A stretch of 64,000 nucleotides of DNA. Source: Roseibaca sp. Y0-43. Its GTDB lineage: Bacteria > Pseudomonadota > Alphaproteobacteria > Rhodobacterales > Rhodobacteraceae. The notes below the pieces were generated by a model. The model searched no databases. It was given only the letters and a program-made list of their open reading frames with translations, and was not told the origin of the DNA. The stretch is taken from positions 62,001 to 126,000 of the forward strand of contig NZ_JAFMPR010000002.1 of assembly GCF_020667835.1 (NCBI RefSeq), given 5' to 3'. Below are positions 48,226 through 57,510 of this stretch, one piece after another (within the stretch, counting starts at the first letter, position 1; every line of letters begins with the position of its first letter). The translations under genes were made by a program, and so were the position numbers.

Positions 48226-48681
48226 TCAGCCCAGCCGCGCCTTGACCGCGGCGCCGGCCTTGGCGAAATCCATCTCGCCCGCGTGACGGGTTTTCAAAAT
48301 GCCCATCACCCGGCCAATATCGCGGACGCTGGACGCGCCGGTCTCGGAGATGGCGCTTGCAACAGCTTTCTCGATCTCGGCATCGTCCATCTGGCGGGGC
48401 AAGAAATCCTCGATCACCGCGATCTCGGCCAGTTCCTTTTCGGCCAGGTCCAGCCGGGCGGCTTCTTCATAGGCGCGCGCCGATTCGCGGCGCTGTTTGA
48501 CCATGCGGGTCAGCACGGTGATGATCTCGGCATCCGACACCTCTGGCGCGCCTTCGCCGCGCGCGGCAATGTCGCGGTCCTTGATGGCGGCATTAATCAG
48601 CCGCAGCGCGGCCAGTCGGTCGGCATCGCGCTCTTTCATCGCGGCCTTCAGCGCGGTTGTGATCGTCTCGCGCATGGACAT
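48226..48681 (-). CDS. GatB/YqeY domain protein
   Basis: 151 residues. The helical YqeY fold (KAAMKERDADRLAALRLINA at the start; GRVMGILKTRHAGEMDFAKA at the end) resembles the tail of GatB. Often next to rpsU or dnaG, but here between mreB and carA. A tRNA-amidation role is suspected from the homology and is unproven. Starts at 48681 or 48675. Confidence 0.93.
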   Translation of the reverse strand: MSMRETITTALKAAMKERDADRLAALRLINAAIKDRDIAARGEGAPEVSDAEIITVLTRMVKQRRESARAYEEAARLDLAEKELAEIAVIEDFLPRQMDDAEIEKAVASAISETGASSVRDIGRVMGILKTRHAGEMDFAKAGAAVKARLG

Positions 48682-48810
48682 GCGTGGCCCCTTTTCAATG
48701 TGGTTGGCGACAAGATCGCCATATTAGGCATCTGCCGCAACGGCGGCAATGCGAAATAAAACGTTTTAAAACAGTGATATATGCCGCATTCTTGCCAAAC
48801 GCGGTTTCGC

Positions 48811-48839
48811 TTGATTCTTTTCGCCCCGCCCCATAGGTT
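48811..48839 (+). promoter_or_regulatory. Predicted promoter of carA
   Basis: -35 TTGATT (48811-48816), 17-bp spacer, -10 TAGGTT (48834-48839). Transcript start near 48846 would give a leader of about 30 nt, too short for a pyrimidine attenuator. An AT-rich palindrome AAAACGTTTT at 48758-48767 lies farther upstream between the divergent yqeY and carA genes. Confidence 0.5.
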
Positions 48840-48874
48840 GCGCCGAAATCAGGCCAGCCGGGAGTCGCGTCGCA

Positions 48875-50032
48875 ATGTGTGCCCAGTCACTCAAACCCAC
48901 CGCATGTCTTGCTCTGGCCGATGGCACCATCTTTTACGGGCGCGGCTTCGGCGCAACCGGAGAGACGGTGGCAGAGCTTTGCTTCAACACCGCCATGACC
49001 GGCTATCAGGAAATCATGACCGACCCGTCCTATGCGGGCCAGATCGTGACATTTACCTTCCCGCATATCGGCAATACCGGTGTGACGGTGGAAGATGACG
49101 AAACCGCCGAACCCGTCGCCGCCGGCATGGTCGTGAAATGGGATCCGACCGCGCCATCGAACTGGCGCGCGCAGGGTGATCTGGTCGACTGGCTGGAACG
49201 GCGCGGGCGCATCTGCATCGGCGGGGTCGATACCCGCCGTCTGACCCGCGCGATCCGCCAGCAAGGCGCGCCGCATGTGGCGCTGGCGCATAACCCCGAT
49301 GGGGTGTTCGACCTGGAAGCGTTGGTCGCGAAAGCACGCGCGTGGAAAGGGCTTGTGGGTCTTGATCTGGCGCGCGACGTGACCTGTGCGCAAAGCTACC
49401 GCTGGGATGAAATGCGGTGGGCATGGCCCGAGGGCTATACCCGCCAGACCGACCCCAAACACAAGGTCGTCGCCATCGACTATGGCGCAAAACGCAATAT
49501 CCTGCGTTGTCTGGCCTCTGCCGGTTGCGATGTGACCGTGCTGCCCGCCACCGCCACCGCAGAGGATGTGCTGGCGCTGAACCCCGATGGCGTGTTCCTG
49601 TCGAACGGGCCGGGCGACCCGGCGGCAACCGGCGAATATGCCGTGCCGATGATTCAGGACGTTTTGAAAGCCGACCTGCCGGTCTTTGGCATTTGCCTTG
49701 GCCACCAGATGCTGGCTTTGGCGCTTGGCGCGAAGACCATCAAGATGAACCACGGCCATCATGGCGCGAACCACCCGGTCAAGGATCACACCACCGGCAA
49801 GGTCGAAATCACGTCCATGAACCACGGCTTCGCAGTCGATGCGCAAACCCTGCCCAAGGGCGTGGTGGAAACGCATACCTCGCTGTTCGACGGGTCGAAT
49901 TGCGGCATTCAGGTCGAGGGCAAGCCGGTGTTTTCCGTGCAGCACCACCCAGAGGCCAGCCCCGGCCCGCAGGACAGCTTCTACCTGTTCGAGCGGTTCG
50001 CGGATGCGATGGAAGCGCGTAAGGCGGGCTAA
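48875..50032 (+). CDS. carA: Carbamoyl-phosphate synthase small (glutaminase) subunit
   Basis: 385 residues. Supplies ammonia from glutamine to CarB for arginine and pyrimidine synthesis. N-terminal CarA domain (GRGFGATGETVAELCFNTAM) and class I glutaminase with nucleophile in FGICLGHQMLALALG and His/Glu in SVQHHPEASPGP. carB is not adjacent. A terminator follows 24 bp after the stop, so carA is monocistronic. Confidence 0.98.
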   Translation: MCAQSLKPTACLALADGTIFYGRGFGATGETVAELCFNTAMTGYQEIMTDPSYAGQIVTFTFPHIGNTGVTVEDDETAEPVAAGMVVKWDPTAPSNWRAQGDLVDWLERRGRICIGGVDTRRLTRAIRQQGAPHVALAHNPDGVFDLEALVAKARAWKGLVGLDLARDVTCAQSYRWDEMRWAWPEGYTRQTDPKHKVVAIDYGAKRNILRCLASAGCDVTVLPATATAEDVLALNPDGVFLSNGPGDPAATGEYAVPMIQDVLKADLPVFGICLGHQMLALALGAKTIKMNHGHHGANHPVKDHTTGKVEITSMNHGFAVDAQTLPKGVVETHTSLFDGSNCGIQVEGKPVFSVQHHPEASPGPQDSFYLFERFADAMEARKAG

Positions 50033-50056
50033 GGGTTCTCTGACAAATTGACATTA

Positions 50057-50083
50057 AAAAACCCGCCCAAGTGGCGGGTTTTT
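50057..50083. terminator. Bidirectional terminator between carA and proS
   Basis: An 11-bp perfect stem 50057-50067 (AAAAACCCGCC) with 50073-50083 (GGCGGGTTTTT), loop CAAGT. The A and T flanks make it work on both strands for the convergent carA and proS. Confidence 0.9.
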
Positions 50084-50089
50084 AGTGTT

Positions 50090-51430
50090 TTATACGTTTG
50101 CGTATATCTGGGCCAAACGGTCCAGCGCCGCCTCTGGCGACATCTCTTCGCTTTCGCCCGTGCGGCGCGAGGTGAGTTCCACGACACCCTTTTCCAACCC
50201 GCGCGGGCCAACGGTAATCCGCCATGGCAGGCCGATCAGGTCCATCGTTGCGAATTTCGCGCCCGCGCGTTCCGAGCGGTCGTCGTAAAGCGGCTCCAAC
50301 CCCGTGGCGCTCAGGGCTTTATACAGGTTTTCACAGGCCGCGTCCGCCGCCGTGTCGCCCTGTTTCAGGTTCACGATCCCGCAATGGAAGGGGGTGACAC
50401 CTTCGGGCCAGATGATGCCCTTGTCATCGTGGCTTGCTTCGATGATCGCGCCCAGCAGGCGCGAAACGCCAATCCCGTGGCTGCCCATATGCACCGGCAC
50501 GCGGCTGCCATCGGGGGTGACGACGGTCGCGCCCATCGCCTCGGAATACTTGGTGCCGAAATAGAAGATCTGGCCCACCTCGATCCCGCGCGCGGAGCGG
50601 CGTCGTGCTTCGGGCACTTGGCTGTGGAACAGCGCCTCGTCATGGGTTTCATCCGTGCGGGCGTAGCGCGAGGTGAATTCCTCCAGCACCGCCTGACACG
50701 CTGCCACGCTGTCATAATCCACCGCGCGGTCGCCGAATTTCAGGTCGGTAATCTCGCTGTCATAGAACACCTCCGACTCGCCCGTTTCGGCCAGCACTAG
50801 GAATTCATGCGTGTAATCGCCACCGATCGGGCCACCATCGGCGCGCATCGGGATGGCTTGCAGGCCCATGCGTTCATAGCTGCGCAGGTAGCTGACAAGG
50901 TGGCGGTTATAGGCGTGAAGCGCCGCGTCCTTGTCGATGTCGAAATTATAGCCGTCCTTCATCAGGAATTCGCGGCCGCGCATCACGCCGAAACGCGGGC
51001 GCACCTCGTCGCGGAATTTCCACTGGATGTGATACAGCGTCAGCGGCAAATCCTTGTAGCTGCCGACATGGCTGCGGAAGATGTCGGTAATCAGCTCTTC
51101 ATTGGTCGGACCATATAGCATGTCGCGGTCATGCCGGTCCTTGATGCGCAGCATTTCCTGACCGTAATCGTCATAGCGCCCGCTTTCGCGCCACAGATCG
51201 GCCGATTGCAGCGTGGGCATCAGCATCGGGATATGGCCCGCGCGGATTTGTTCCTCGTGCACGATCTGCTCGATGCGCTTGAGAACCTTGTAGCCCAAGG
51301 GCAGCCACGAATAGATGCCGGCGCTCGCCTGTTTTATCATGCCCGCGCGCAGCATCAGCCGGTGGCTGACGATCTGCGCCTCGGACGGGGTTTCCTTCAG
51401 CACGGGCAGGAAATAGCGGGTCAGGCGCAT
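50090..51430 (-). CDS. proS: Prolyl-tRNA synthetase, short bacterial type without editing domain
   Basis: 446 residues. Class II motifs: [21 protein letters not shown] with [12 protein letters not shown] (motif 1), [20 protein letters not shown] (motif 2) and [18 protein letters not shown] (motif 3), then an anticodon-binding domain. The roughly 180-residue INS editing insertion of E. coli ProRS is absent, as usual in alphaproteobacteria, where separate YbaK-like proteins clear Ala-tRNAPro. Confidence 0.97.
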   Translation of the reverse strand: MRLTRYFLPVLKETPSEAQIVSHRLMLRAGMIKQASAGIYSWLPLGYKVLKRIEQIVHEEQIRAGHIPMLMPTLQSADLWRESGRYDDYGQEMLRIKDRHDRDMLYGPTNEELITDIFRSHVGSYKDLPLTLYHIQWKFRDEVRPRFGVMRGREFLMKDGYNFDIDKDAALHAYNRHLVSYLRSYERMGLQAIPMRADGGPIGGDYTHEFLVLAETGESEVFYDSEITDLKFGDRAVDYDSVAACQAVLEEFTSRYARTDETHDEALFHSQVPEARRRSARGIEVGQIFYFGTKYSEAMGATVVTPDGSRVPVHMGSHGIGVSRLLGAIIEASHDDKGIIWPEGVTPFHCGIVNLKQGDTAADAACENLYKALSATGLEPLYDDRSERAGAKFATMDLIGLPWRITVGPRGLEKGVVELTSRRTGESEEMSPEAALDRLAQIYANV

Positions 51431-51500
51431 GGGTCGCGGTCCTTTGGCATCTGCGGTTTGCGCCCGGTGTAAGGCTTCGCAAAGGCAGGGGCAAGCGCCC

Positions 51501-52097
51501 TCAATACCCCTTCTTCGCGCCCCGGTCCGCGCTGAGCGACTGTTGCCGCCGCTCGACCAGCAGCTCTATCGCATCGGCCAAATGCTCGCGCTGGATGTTG
51601 CGGTCGCCGCGGGCCACGCGAATGCGGTGGGCTTCGATCATCACATCGGCATGGCGCGTGCCTTCGGGCGGCTCGAACCGGTAGCTGGCCAATTCGATGC
51701 GCAGGCCCAGCGGGTCGCGGAAATAGATCGAATCCATGAAGCCGCGATCCACGGGGCCGGAATGCTTGACACCGCGCGCATCCAGCCGCTTGGCCACCTG
51801 CCAGAAGCTGGCCTGCGACACGTTGAACGCCAGATGGTGCAGGCTGCCGGTATCTTCCGGCACCGCCTTGGGGTCTGGCTTGCGGTTTTCATTGGTGAAG
51901 ATGGTTATCAGCCGCCCGTCGCCGGGGTCGAAATACAGATGCCCTTCGTCGGCATTGTCCAAATTGGGCTGGTCGAAGATAAACGGCATCCCCAGAACCC
52001 CTTCCCAGAACTCAATGGATGTCTGCCGATCCGCGCCGATCAGCGTGATGTGATGCACCCCTTGGGTCTGGATCTTGCGGAATTCAGTGTCGGACAT
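51501..52097 (-). CDS. VOC (glyoxalase/dioxygenase) family protein
   Basis: 198 residues. Two beta-alpha-beta-beta-beta modules: [20 protein letters not shown] and, later, [20 protein letters not shown], with metal-ligand candidates His in each and Glu in [12 protein letters not shown]. Closest in style to ring-cleaving dioxygenase-like VOC proteins. ATG 52097 has GGGAGG. The tail (about 150-198) is polar and helical, longer than the minimal fold. Substrate unknown. Confidence 0.87.
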   Translation of the reverse strand: MSDTEFRKIQTQGVHHITLIGADRQTSIEFWEGVLGMPFIFDQPNLDNADEGHLYFDPGDGRLITIFTNENRKPDPKAVPEDTGSLHHLAFNVSQASFWQVAKRLDARGVKHSGPVDRGFMDSIYFRDPLGLRIELASYRFEPPEGTRHADVMIEAHRIRVARGDRNIQREHLADAIELLVERRQQSLSADRGAKKGY

Positions 52098-52222
52098 GAG
52101 CGGACCTCCCTGTGAACCAGCGCTCAATATAGCCGCACCGGCGCGCGCTGTCCTGTTCATGGCCGCACAGGGTCTGTTTGACGCTGGGGCGGCGCTATCC
52201 TGAAGGGCCGGGGGGTGAGGCG

Positions 52223-53116
52223 TCAGGCGACCGGTTCAGCCAGTGCCTTGGCCGGGCGGCGGCGTTCCATCGCCCGGCGCGCGGCGATGGCGGTCAGGCC
52301 GGGGCGCTCGGTCTTGGCGATGGCATGGGTCAGCGCGCGCAGATAGGTCGGGTCGTCATGCCGCTTGCGCAACAGGTTCGCCGCTTTCAGCCCCGTCAGA
52401 CGCCCGACGGCGGCCAGTTCGATCAACGGCGTCAACAGCCCCATCCGGGCCAGCGCCTGCGGGGTCGGGCCAAAAAGGTTGGGGCTGCGGATCATATGCA
52501 CGAAGGGGCGGCGGAACAGGGCCGCGTGCATCGAATCTTCTGTCTGCGCGGGGTCATACAGCACAAAGGCGTTGCGGCTGCCGTCAAGCATATCGGGCGC
52601 GAAACCGAAGCGCGTGCGGAAATCCAGCCGCCGCGCCCAAGTGAAGCGGTGGTCCCAAGGGGCGATCTCTGGGTCAATCGTGGCTTGCGGGGCAATGGCC
52701 AGCACTGTTGCGCCCGGTGCCGTGAGGCTAAAGGCGCAAGCTGCATATCCCGCCATGCCCGCGCCATAGAACAGCACCCGCTTGAAGCTTTCGAAAAACC
52801 CTTCGTCGATCTGCGCGTCGAAGAAATCCAGCACCTCGCGGTCACGATACCAGCGCGGCGCGCGCGCGATCAGGCCCAGATGCGACCAGCCATGCGCCTC
52901 GGCCACCAGCAGGCCAAGGGGCTTGTGGTCTGGCCCGGTGGCGCGGCAGTCCGCGATGGTTTCGAAACTGACGATGAGCGTGTCGTCCCCATCGGCAAAA
53001 AACGCCGCGTGATGGGCGCCCAGCGGCGTGAAACAGCCCAGCTCATCGCCCAGTTCATCCAGACGGGCCAGCCATTCGGCCTCTGTGCGCGCGGTGGAAA
53101 GGTCAATGTCGCTCAT
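52223..53116 (-). CDS. Conserved Rhodobacterales protein of unknown function, alpha/beta fold
   Basis: 297 residues, soluble. A central VLFYGAGMAGYAACAFSLTA segment resembles the nucleophile or nucleotide loop of alpha/beta proteins, followed by VLAIAPQATIDPEIAPWDHR. Relatives in Rhodobacterales are sometimes labelled phosphoadenosine phosphosulfate reductase, but I see none of that enzyme's motifs. ATG 53116 is chosen because upstream residues look non-coding. The region 53117-53304 holds no gene I can support. Confidence 0.75.
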   Translation of the reverse strand: MSDIDLSTARTEAEWLARLDELGDELGCFTPLGAHHAAFFADGDDTLIVSFETIADCRATGPDHKPLGLLVAEAHGWSHLGLIARAPRWYRDREVLDFFDAQIDEGFFESFKRVLFYGAGMAGYAACAFSLTAPGATVLAIAPQATIDPEIAPWDHRFTWARRLDFRTRFGFAPDMLDGSRNAFVLYDPAQTEDSMHAALFRRPFVHMIRSPNLFGPTPQALARMGLLTPLIELAAVGRLTGLKAANLLRKRHDDPTYLRALTHAIAKTERPGLTAIAARRAMERRRPAKALAEPVA

Positions 53117-53310
53117 CGCTGTCCTGCCGGTTTCGAGTGGCTGCAAACCTACAGAGCGCCCGGTCATGGCGCAAATGGCATATGGCCGTGGCGGGGCAAG
53201 ATCGTGTCAAATTCGGGGCGCACGGGGGCCGCTGTTCCGCAATCTTGGTCAATCGCGCGCCAAGGCGGCTATTGTTGCGGTTTCGGGGCGGTATGCGCGC
53301 CAATGCGGTC

Positions 53311-53352
53311 TTGATCCAGATCAAGGCAAGACCGCTGGATAGATCATATAGA
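53311..53352 (+). promoter_or_regulatory. FNR-type (FnrL) box and -10 element, class II promoter
   Basis: TTGATCCAGATCAA (53311-53324) is a perfect match to the alphaproteobacterial FnrL/FixK consensus. Its centre (53317.5) lies 32 bp from the centre of TATAGA (53347-53352), the spacing expected when FNR sits at about -41.5. A second perfect inverted repeat, GCGGTCTTG (53305-53313) with CAAGACCGC (53327-53335), overlaps the box. Predicted transcription start about 53358. Confidence 0.75.
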
Positions 53353-53357
53353 TATAC

Positions 53358-53445
53358 ATGTTTTCGACAGAGTGGTCGGGAACACTTTCCTCCCTGTCCC
53401 GCCGACGCGCGGGTGACTGACCCGCCCGGATTGGGCGGGTTTTTT
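53358..53445 (+). ncRNA. Candidate FNR-activated small RNA, about 88 nt
   Basis: Bounded by the FNR promoter and an intrinsic terminator, with no start codon plus ribosome site inside. Predicted fold: hairpin 1 TTCGAC/GTCGGG (53363-53368 with 53375-53380, two G-U pairs), a single-stranded CU-rich stretch (53381-53397, containing TTTCCTCCC), hairpin 2 CCCGC/GCGGG (53398-53402 with 53409-53413), and the terminator hairpin. CUCC-type single strands in small RNAs pair with Shine-Dalgarno sequences. Start position is approximate. The alternative is an attenuated leader of the gene at 53564. Confidence 0.6.
53420..53445 (+). terminator. Intrinsic terminator of the candidate small RNA
   Basis: An 8-bp perfect stem ACCCGCCC (53420-53427) with GGGCGGGT (53433-53440), loop GGATT, then TTTTT. 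From here to the next start at 53564 nothing else is evident; the 447-bp gap 53117-53563 contains this transcript unit as its only recognisable feature. Confidence 0.9.
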
Positions 53446-53563
53446 CTGGGTGGCTTTCTGGACCATTCGGCAACGCAAAGCCGTGATCCGCAGTAGGTTG
53501 CGGGTTGTTGCCGCGCACGCCGCACGGCATAGTCAGGCCCAAGGGCAGAGGACATCCCAAGGC

Positions 53564-54562
53564 ATGACACAGGCAGGCATCCGTTACCGCATCGGCACCG
53601 CATGGCGCAGGCTGGCCTGTGCGGCGCTGCTGGCCGTGGGGCTGACGGGTGGTCTGGCCGCGCAAAACACGCCAGAGGAGCGGCAGGCCGCGATTGCCGA
53701 ATGGTTGGAAGGCAGCGAGCTGGACGGGTTGCGCGCCTTGGCCGGGCTTGCGCGCGCGGGTGATACCGACGCGCAGCTTTTCCTTGGTCTGGTCGACAAG
53801 TCGACGGAATTGCAGGGGCCGGCGGTCGCGGCCCTGACCCGCGCCGAGCGGCTGGAGCTTTTGCGCGCCCCCGGCGGCATGTCGGGGCGCAGCTGGGTCG
53901 ATGTGGCGGCAGCCGGGGGCGACCCGTTGGCACAGGCGTGGCGCGATCTGTGGTCGATGCAGGCCAGTCTGGACACCGCCGAAACCTTCGCCCGCGCGCA
54001 AGAGCCGCGTGCGCTGGCAGAGGCCTTGCTGACGCTTGTCAAACGGCAGGATACCGGCTTTGCGCCGGATGTTCTGGCGCGCGACTGGTATCCGCCCGCC
54101 TTGCTGATGCTGTCCGAAACCCGCGTGCTGCGCGAGCACGACGCGGCGCGGCTGCATCCGGGCGATCCGCAGCAGCGCTTTGGTCCCAATGGCGCGCCAC
54201 AGGCACAGGCCTTGCAAGACTGGCTGGCGCATTCCACGCCCGCCTTGCCGCTTCGCGCGGTCTGCGCGGCGCAATGCGCGGCCACGCAAGCATCTTGCGT
54301 GATGGCGCTTTACACAGCGCTTGGCGATTACGAGGCGCTCGTGACCTTGGGCAGCCCCGTGGCCGCGCTGGTCCCAGATGCCGTCTTTGCCGAAAGCCCG
54401 CGGGGGCAGGCGGCGCTGGCGCGGCGGATCATGCTGATGCGGTCGACCCGAATGCGCGAGGCCGAGCGCCAGAAGCTGACAGAGGTCGATGCCTGCGCGG
54501 CCGATTGGCTGGCGGTGCAATACGACGCCTACACGATGCGAAAACTCCCCGCGCCAGAGTGA
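53564..54562 (+). CDS. Secreted helical-repeat protein of unknown function
   Basis: 332 residues with a signal peptide after a basic start (GTAWRRLACAALLAVGLTGG). The mature part is helical with Ala/Leu-rich units (LRALAGLARAGDTDAQLFLG; VDVAAAGGDPLAQAWRDLW) that look like Sel1/TPR-type repeats, and cysteines in VCAAQCAATQASC. No known domain is certain. ATG 53564 is a judgement: upstream residues are basic and non-conserved-looking. It lies 119 bp beyond the small-RNA terminator, so read-through from the FNR promoter could reach it. Confidence 0.7.
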   Translation: MTQAGIRYRIGTAWRRLACAALLAVGLTGGLAAQNTPEERQAAIAEWLEGSELDGLRALAGLARAGDTDAQLFLGLVDKSTELQGPAVAALTRAERLELLRAPGGMSGRSWVDVAAAGGDPLAQAWRDLWSMQASLDTAETFARAQEPRALAEALLTLVKRQDTGFAPDVLARDWYPPALLMLSETRVLREHDAARLHPGDPQQRFGPNGAPQAQALQDWLAHSTPALPLRAVCAAQCAATQASCVMALYTALGDYEALVTLGSPVAALVPDAVFAESPRGQAALARRIMLMRSTRMREAERQKLTEVDACAADWLAVQYDAYTMRKLPAPE

Positions 54563-54602
54563 TCTTAAACGCGCCTGCTTTAGCGATTGCGGGGCCATAT
54601 AA

Positions 54603-54625
54603 AACCTGATAAAAACACTCAGGTT
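54603..54625. repeat. Inverted repeat upstream of the DUF6746 gene
   Basis: AACCTGA (54603-54609) and TCAGGTT (54619-54625) around a 9-bp AT-rich spacer, about 70 bp upstream of ATG 54693. The TGA-N9-TCA core is the pattern described for iron-responsive boxes in alphaproteobacteria, but it is short and may be chance. Confidence 0.45.
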
Positions 54626-54692
54626 AGCGCAGCCAAGGGCATCGGTTCCAGCCACGTCTGACATGAACCGACAGCTTGAAAGGATCCTGCGC

Positions 54693-55061
54693 ATGAAACA
54701 TGCCGCTTTCGTCGCCCTCGTGGCGTTCTCTCTCGTGCCCCCGGCGCTGGCCAGCGACACGGTCGATCACTACGCCCCGCAACCCTCTGCCACGCTGGAA
54801 GACGCCCTGGCCAATTTCACAAGCCACAACGCGCATCTGGCGGAAATTCTGGGCAAGCCCGACCTCTCCGCCGATGACATGGAAGACATCCACCAGCTGA
54901 CCTATACGCTGGAAGATGCGCTGGCCAAGATGATCGCGGAAAGCACCGCGATCGCGGTGCAGTTGGAAATCGTGCACCATTGGTCCGAAAGCACGAATGC
55001 CGCGCGGCTGAAAGAGCACGCCCAAAGCTACCTGGAGATGGCCGGGAAACTCGTCCGATAG
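54693..55061 (+). CDS. DUF6746 family secreted small helical protein
   Basis: 122 residues, signal peptide (KHAAFVALVAFSLVPPALAS), then a helical body: TLEDALANFTSHNAHLAEIL, MEDIHQLTYTLEDALAKMIA and LKEHAQSYLEMAGKLV. This pattern fits DUF6746, probably a periplasmic four-helix bundle. GAAAGGA at 54678-54684 selects ATG 54693 over ATG 54663. Faces rimO, whose stop lies 35 bp away. Confidence 0.78.
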   Translation: MKHAAFVALVAFSLVPPALASDTVDHYAPQPSATLEDALANFTSHNAHLAEILGKPDLSADDMEDIHQLTYTLEDALAKMIAESTAIAVQLEIVHHWSESTNAARLKEHAQSYLEMAGKLVR

Positions 55062-55096
55062 ATAGGGTGGCGGGGCGCTCTGCTCCCCGCGCCCCT

Positions 55097-56491
55097 TTAC
55101 CCGTGATCGGCCCGCGTGCCCCACAGGTCATAGTCCCCGGCCTCGTCCACCTCGACCGTGGCAATGTCGCCGGGGGCCAGCCCCTCGGTCCCGTCGTCGA
55201 TGAAAAGGTTGCCGTCGATTTCGGGCGCGTCGGCCTTGGTGCGGCAGGTGGCGATGCCGTCCTCGTCGATCTCGTCGACGATGACCTGCATCACTTGTCC
55301 TACCTTGGCGGCCAGTTTTGCCGCGGAAATGGCTTGGGCCTTTTGCATGAAGCGTTCCCAGCGCTCTGCCTTCACCTCGTCGGGCACATGGTCGGGCAGG
55401 GCATTGGCGCGTGCGCCATCGACGTTTTCATACTGAAAGCAACCCACGCGGTCGAGCTGCGCCTCGTCCAGCCAATCCAGAAGCGTCTGGAATTCCGCTT
55501 CCGTCTCTCCCGGATAGCCGACGATGAAGGTCGAGCGCAGGGTGATGTCGGGACAGATGTCGCGCCATGCCGCGATATGGTCCAGCGTGCGCTCGGCATG
55601 GGCGGGGCGCGCCATGCGCTTGAGCGTGTCGGGATGGGCGTGCTGGAACGGAATATCCAGATAGGGCAGCACCAAGCCATCGGCCATAAGCGGGATCAGC
55701 TCGCGCACATGCGGGTAAGGGTAGACGTAATGCAGCCGCACCCATGTGCCCAAAGACCCCAGATCGCGCGCCAGATCGGTGATATGGGCGCGGTGGCCGC
55801 GCTCTTCGGCATGTTTCAGGTCCACGCCATAGGCAGAGGTATCCTGAGAGATCACCAGCAATTCGCGCACGCCCGCATCGACCAGCCGCTCCGCCTCGCG
55901 CAGCACCGCATGGGCGGGGCGGCTGACCAGACGCCCGCGCATGTCGGGGATGATGCAGAACTTGCACTTGTGGTTGCAACCCTCTGAAATCTTTAGGTAG
56001 CTGTAATGCCGGGGCGTCAGGCTGACGCTGCTGGCGGGCAGCAGGTCGATGAAGGGATCGGGGCTTGGCGGCACTGCCTTGTGCACGGCATCAAGCACCT
56101 GCTCATATTGGTGCGGCCCGGTCACGGCCAGCACCTTGGGGTGCGCCCCGGTGATGTAGTCGGGCTCTGCCCCCAGACAGCCGGTCACGATCACGCGGCC
56201 ATTCTCGGCCAAGGCTTCGCCAATCGCATCGAGGGATTCCGCCTTGGCGCTGTCCAGAAAGCCGCAGGTGTTCACGATTACCGCATCCGCGCCGGCATAA
56301 TCGGGGCTGATCGCGTAGCCCTCGGCGCGCAGGCGGGTCAGGATGCGTTCGCTATCGACCAACGCCTTGGGGCAGCCAAGGCTGACCATGCCGATGGTCG
56401 GCTGGTTGGGGCGCGGGGCTGCGTCGCGCAATTGCGCGCGCGGGGCGAGATCGGGGCGAAGCGAGGGCGGGTTTTGCGACATGCGCGCCAT
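55097..56491 (-). CDS. rimO: Ribosomal protein S12 methylthiotransferase RimO
   Basis: 464 residues. Radical-SAM enzyme adding methylthio to an aspartate of S12. N-terminal UPF0004 domain ([20 protein letters not shown]) binding the auxiliary cluster, radical-SAM C-x3-C-x2-C in [18 protein letters not shown], and a C-terminal TRAM domain. The CPK-DSE form of the first motif identifies RimO over MiaB. Start ATG 56491 or ATG 56482. Confidence 0.97.
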   Translation of the reverse strand: MARMSQNPPSLRPDLAPRAQLRDAAPRPNQPTIGMVSLGCPKALVDSERILTRLRAEGYAISPDYAGADAVIVNTCGFLDSAKAESLDAIGEALAENGRVIVTGCLGAEPDYITGAHPKVLAVTGPHQYEQVLDAVHKAVPPSPDPFIDLLPASSVSLTPRHYSYLKISEGCNHKCKFCIIPDMRGRLVSRPAHAVLREAERLVDAGVRELLVISQDTSAYGVDLKHAEERGHRAHITDLARDLGSLGTWVRLHYVYPYPHVRELIPLMADGLVLPYLDIPFQHAHPDTLKRMARPAHAERTLDHIAAWRDICPDITLRSTFIVGYPGETEAEFQTLLDWLDEAQLDRVGCFQYENVDGARANALPDHVPDEVKAERWERFMQKAQAISAAKLAAKVGQVMQVIVDEIDEDGIATCRTKADAPEIDGNLFIDDGTEGLAPGDIATVEVDEAGDYDLWGTRADHG

Positions 56492-56525
56492 ATAGTCCCG
56501 CAGGCGCGCACAGGGAAGCGAAAAC

Positions 56526-57488
56526 CTAGCGCGGCTTTTCCGCCATCAGCACCGAATAGGTGATCGCGCCCATCGTGTCGCCAGAGTTCGGCCCGGCCCC
56601 TTCGATCATGTAAGGGCCGACCAGCCCCGCCACCGCGTTGCGGATCAGGTATTTCGGCATGACATGTTTCAGCACGCGGTATTTCCAAGAGCGGAAGAAC
56701 TTGGCCGCGCGGTTGTGCAAATAGCGCATCCCGGCGATGGATTGGTCGGTCAGGTCTTCGCTGCGCAAGACCACCAGCCCCGCGCGGGTCAGGGCCGCTT
56801 CCCACGCCTCTATCATGTGAAAGCCGCCGGTCACGGCGGTCGTCACCTCGAACAGGCGCGCGGCGGTGCGCACGTCTTCGGGGGCGGCGTCGAAATCGGC
56901 GCGGCGAAAGCCGTCATACATCACGAAGCGCCCGCCCGGTGCCATCGCGCCCGCGATCTGCGCCGCGACCGCGTCCAGATCTTCGGCATAGCACAGTGTT
57001 TCCAGCCCAAAGACCACATCCGCGCCGTGCAGATCCGCCGGTATATCGGTGTAGCTGCCTTGCCGGAACGTCGCGTTGGGCAGATGGCCCGCGTCTTTGT
57101 TGGCCGTCTTGACGTGATGCTCCATCAGGTCCAGCCCGGTGAACTGCACATCCGGATGATCGGGGGCAAGGGCTATGGTGTTGAACCCCATGCCGCTGCC
57201 AAGTTCCAGCACGCTTGTGCCCTGCACCTGCCGGATCTGATACGCCACGTCGCGGATCTGGGCGAAATACCCGTCGGCGGTGTAAACCCCGTCGGGGTTC
57301 AGCGCCATGTGCATACAGCCTTTTTCCGAATGCACGCGTTTGTAGCCCGGCTCTGACTGCACGTAATAGGGCTTCAGGATGTCCGTGCCCTCATCGGCCA
57401 GAATGGCGTCAATGCCGAAGACACGGTCGACATGGGCCAAGGCCTCTGGCAGGGGCATGGCGAAGGGCGTGGTCTTGGCATGGGGCAT
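56526..57488 (-). CDS. Class I SAM-dependent methyltransferase
   Basis: 320 residues. SAM-binding motif I is [20 protein letters not shown] and motif II is around [12 protein letters not shown], with [14 protein letters not shown] following, as in sterol/small-molecule methyltransferases. An N-terminal extension (about 1-85) and a helical, basic tail ([20 protein letters not shown]) suggest membrane-proximal or lipid-like substrate. It lies between trpE and rimO on the same strand with 22 and 34 bp gaps. Confidence 0.87.
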   Translation of the reverse strand: MPHAKTTPFAMPLPEALAHVDRVFGIDAILADEGTDILKPYYVQSEPGYKRVHSEKGCMHMALNPDGVYTADGYFAQIRDVAYQIRQVQGTSVLELGSGMGFNTIALAPDHPDVQFTGLDLMEHHVKTANKDAGHLPNATFRQGSYTDIPADLHGADVVFGLETLCYAEDLDAVAAQIAGAMAPGGRFVMYDGFRRADFDAAPEDVRTAARLFEVTTAVTGGFHMIEAWEAALTRAGLVVLRSEDLTDQSIAGMRYLHNRAAKFFRSWKYRVLKHVMPKYLIRNAVAGLVGPYMIEGAGPNSGDTMGAITYSVLMAEKPR

Positions 57489-57510
57489 GGGGCTTGTCCT
57501 TCCGGCTGTT

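Noticed and set aside
55070-55090. GCGGGG/CCCCGC hairpin between DUF6746 and rimO
   Set aside because: Only six pairs and no T run on either strand; too weak to call a terminator.
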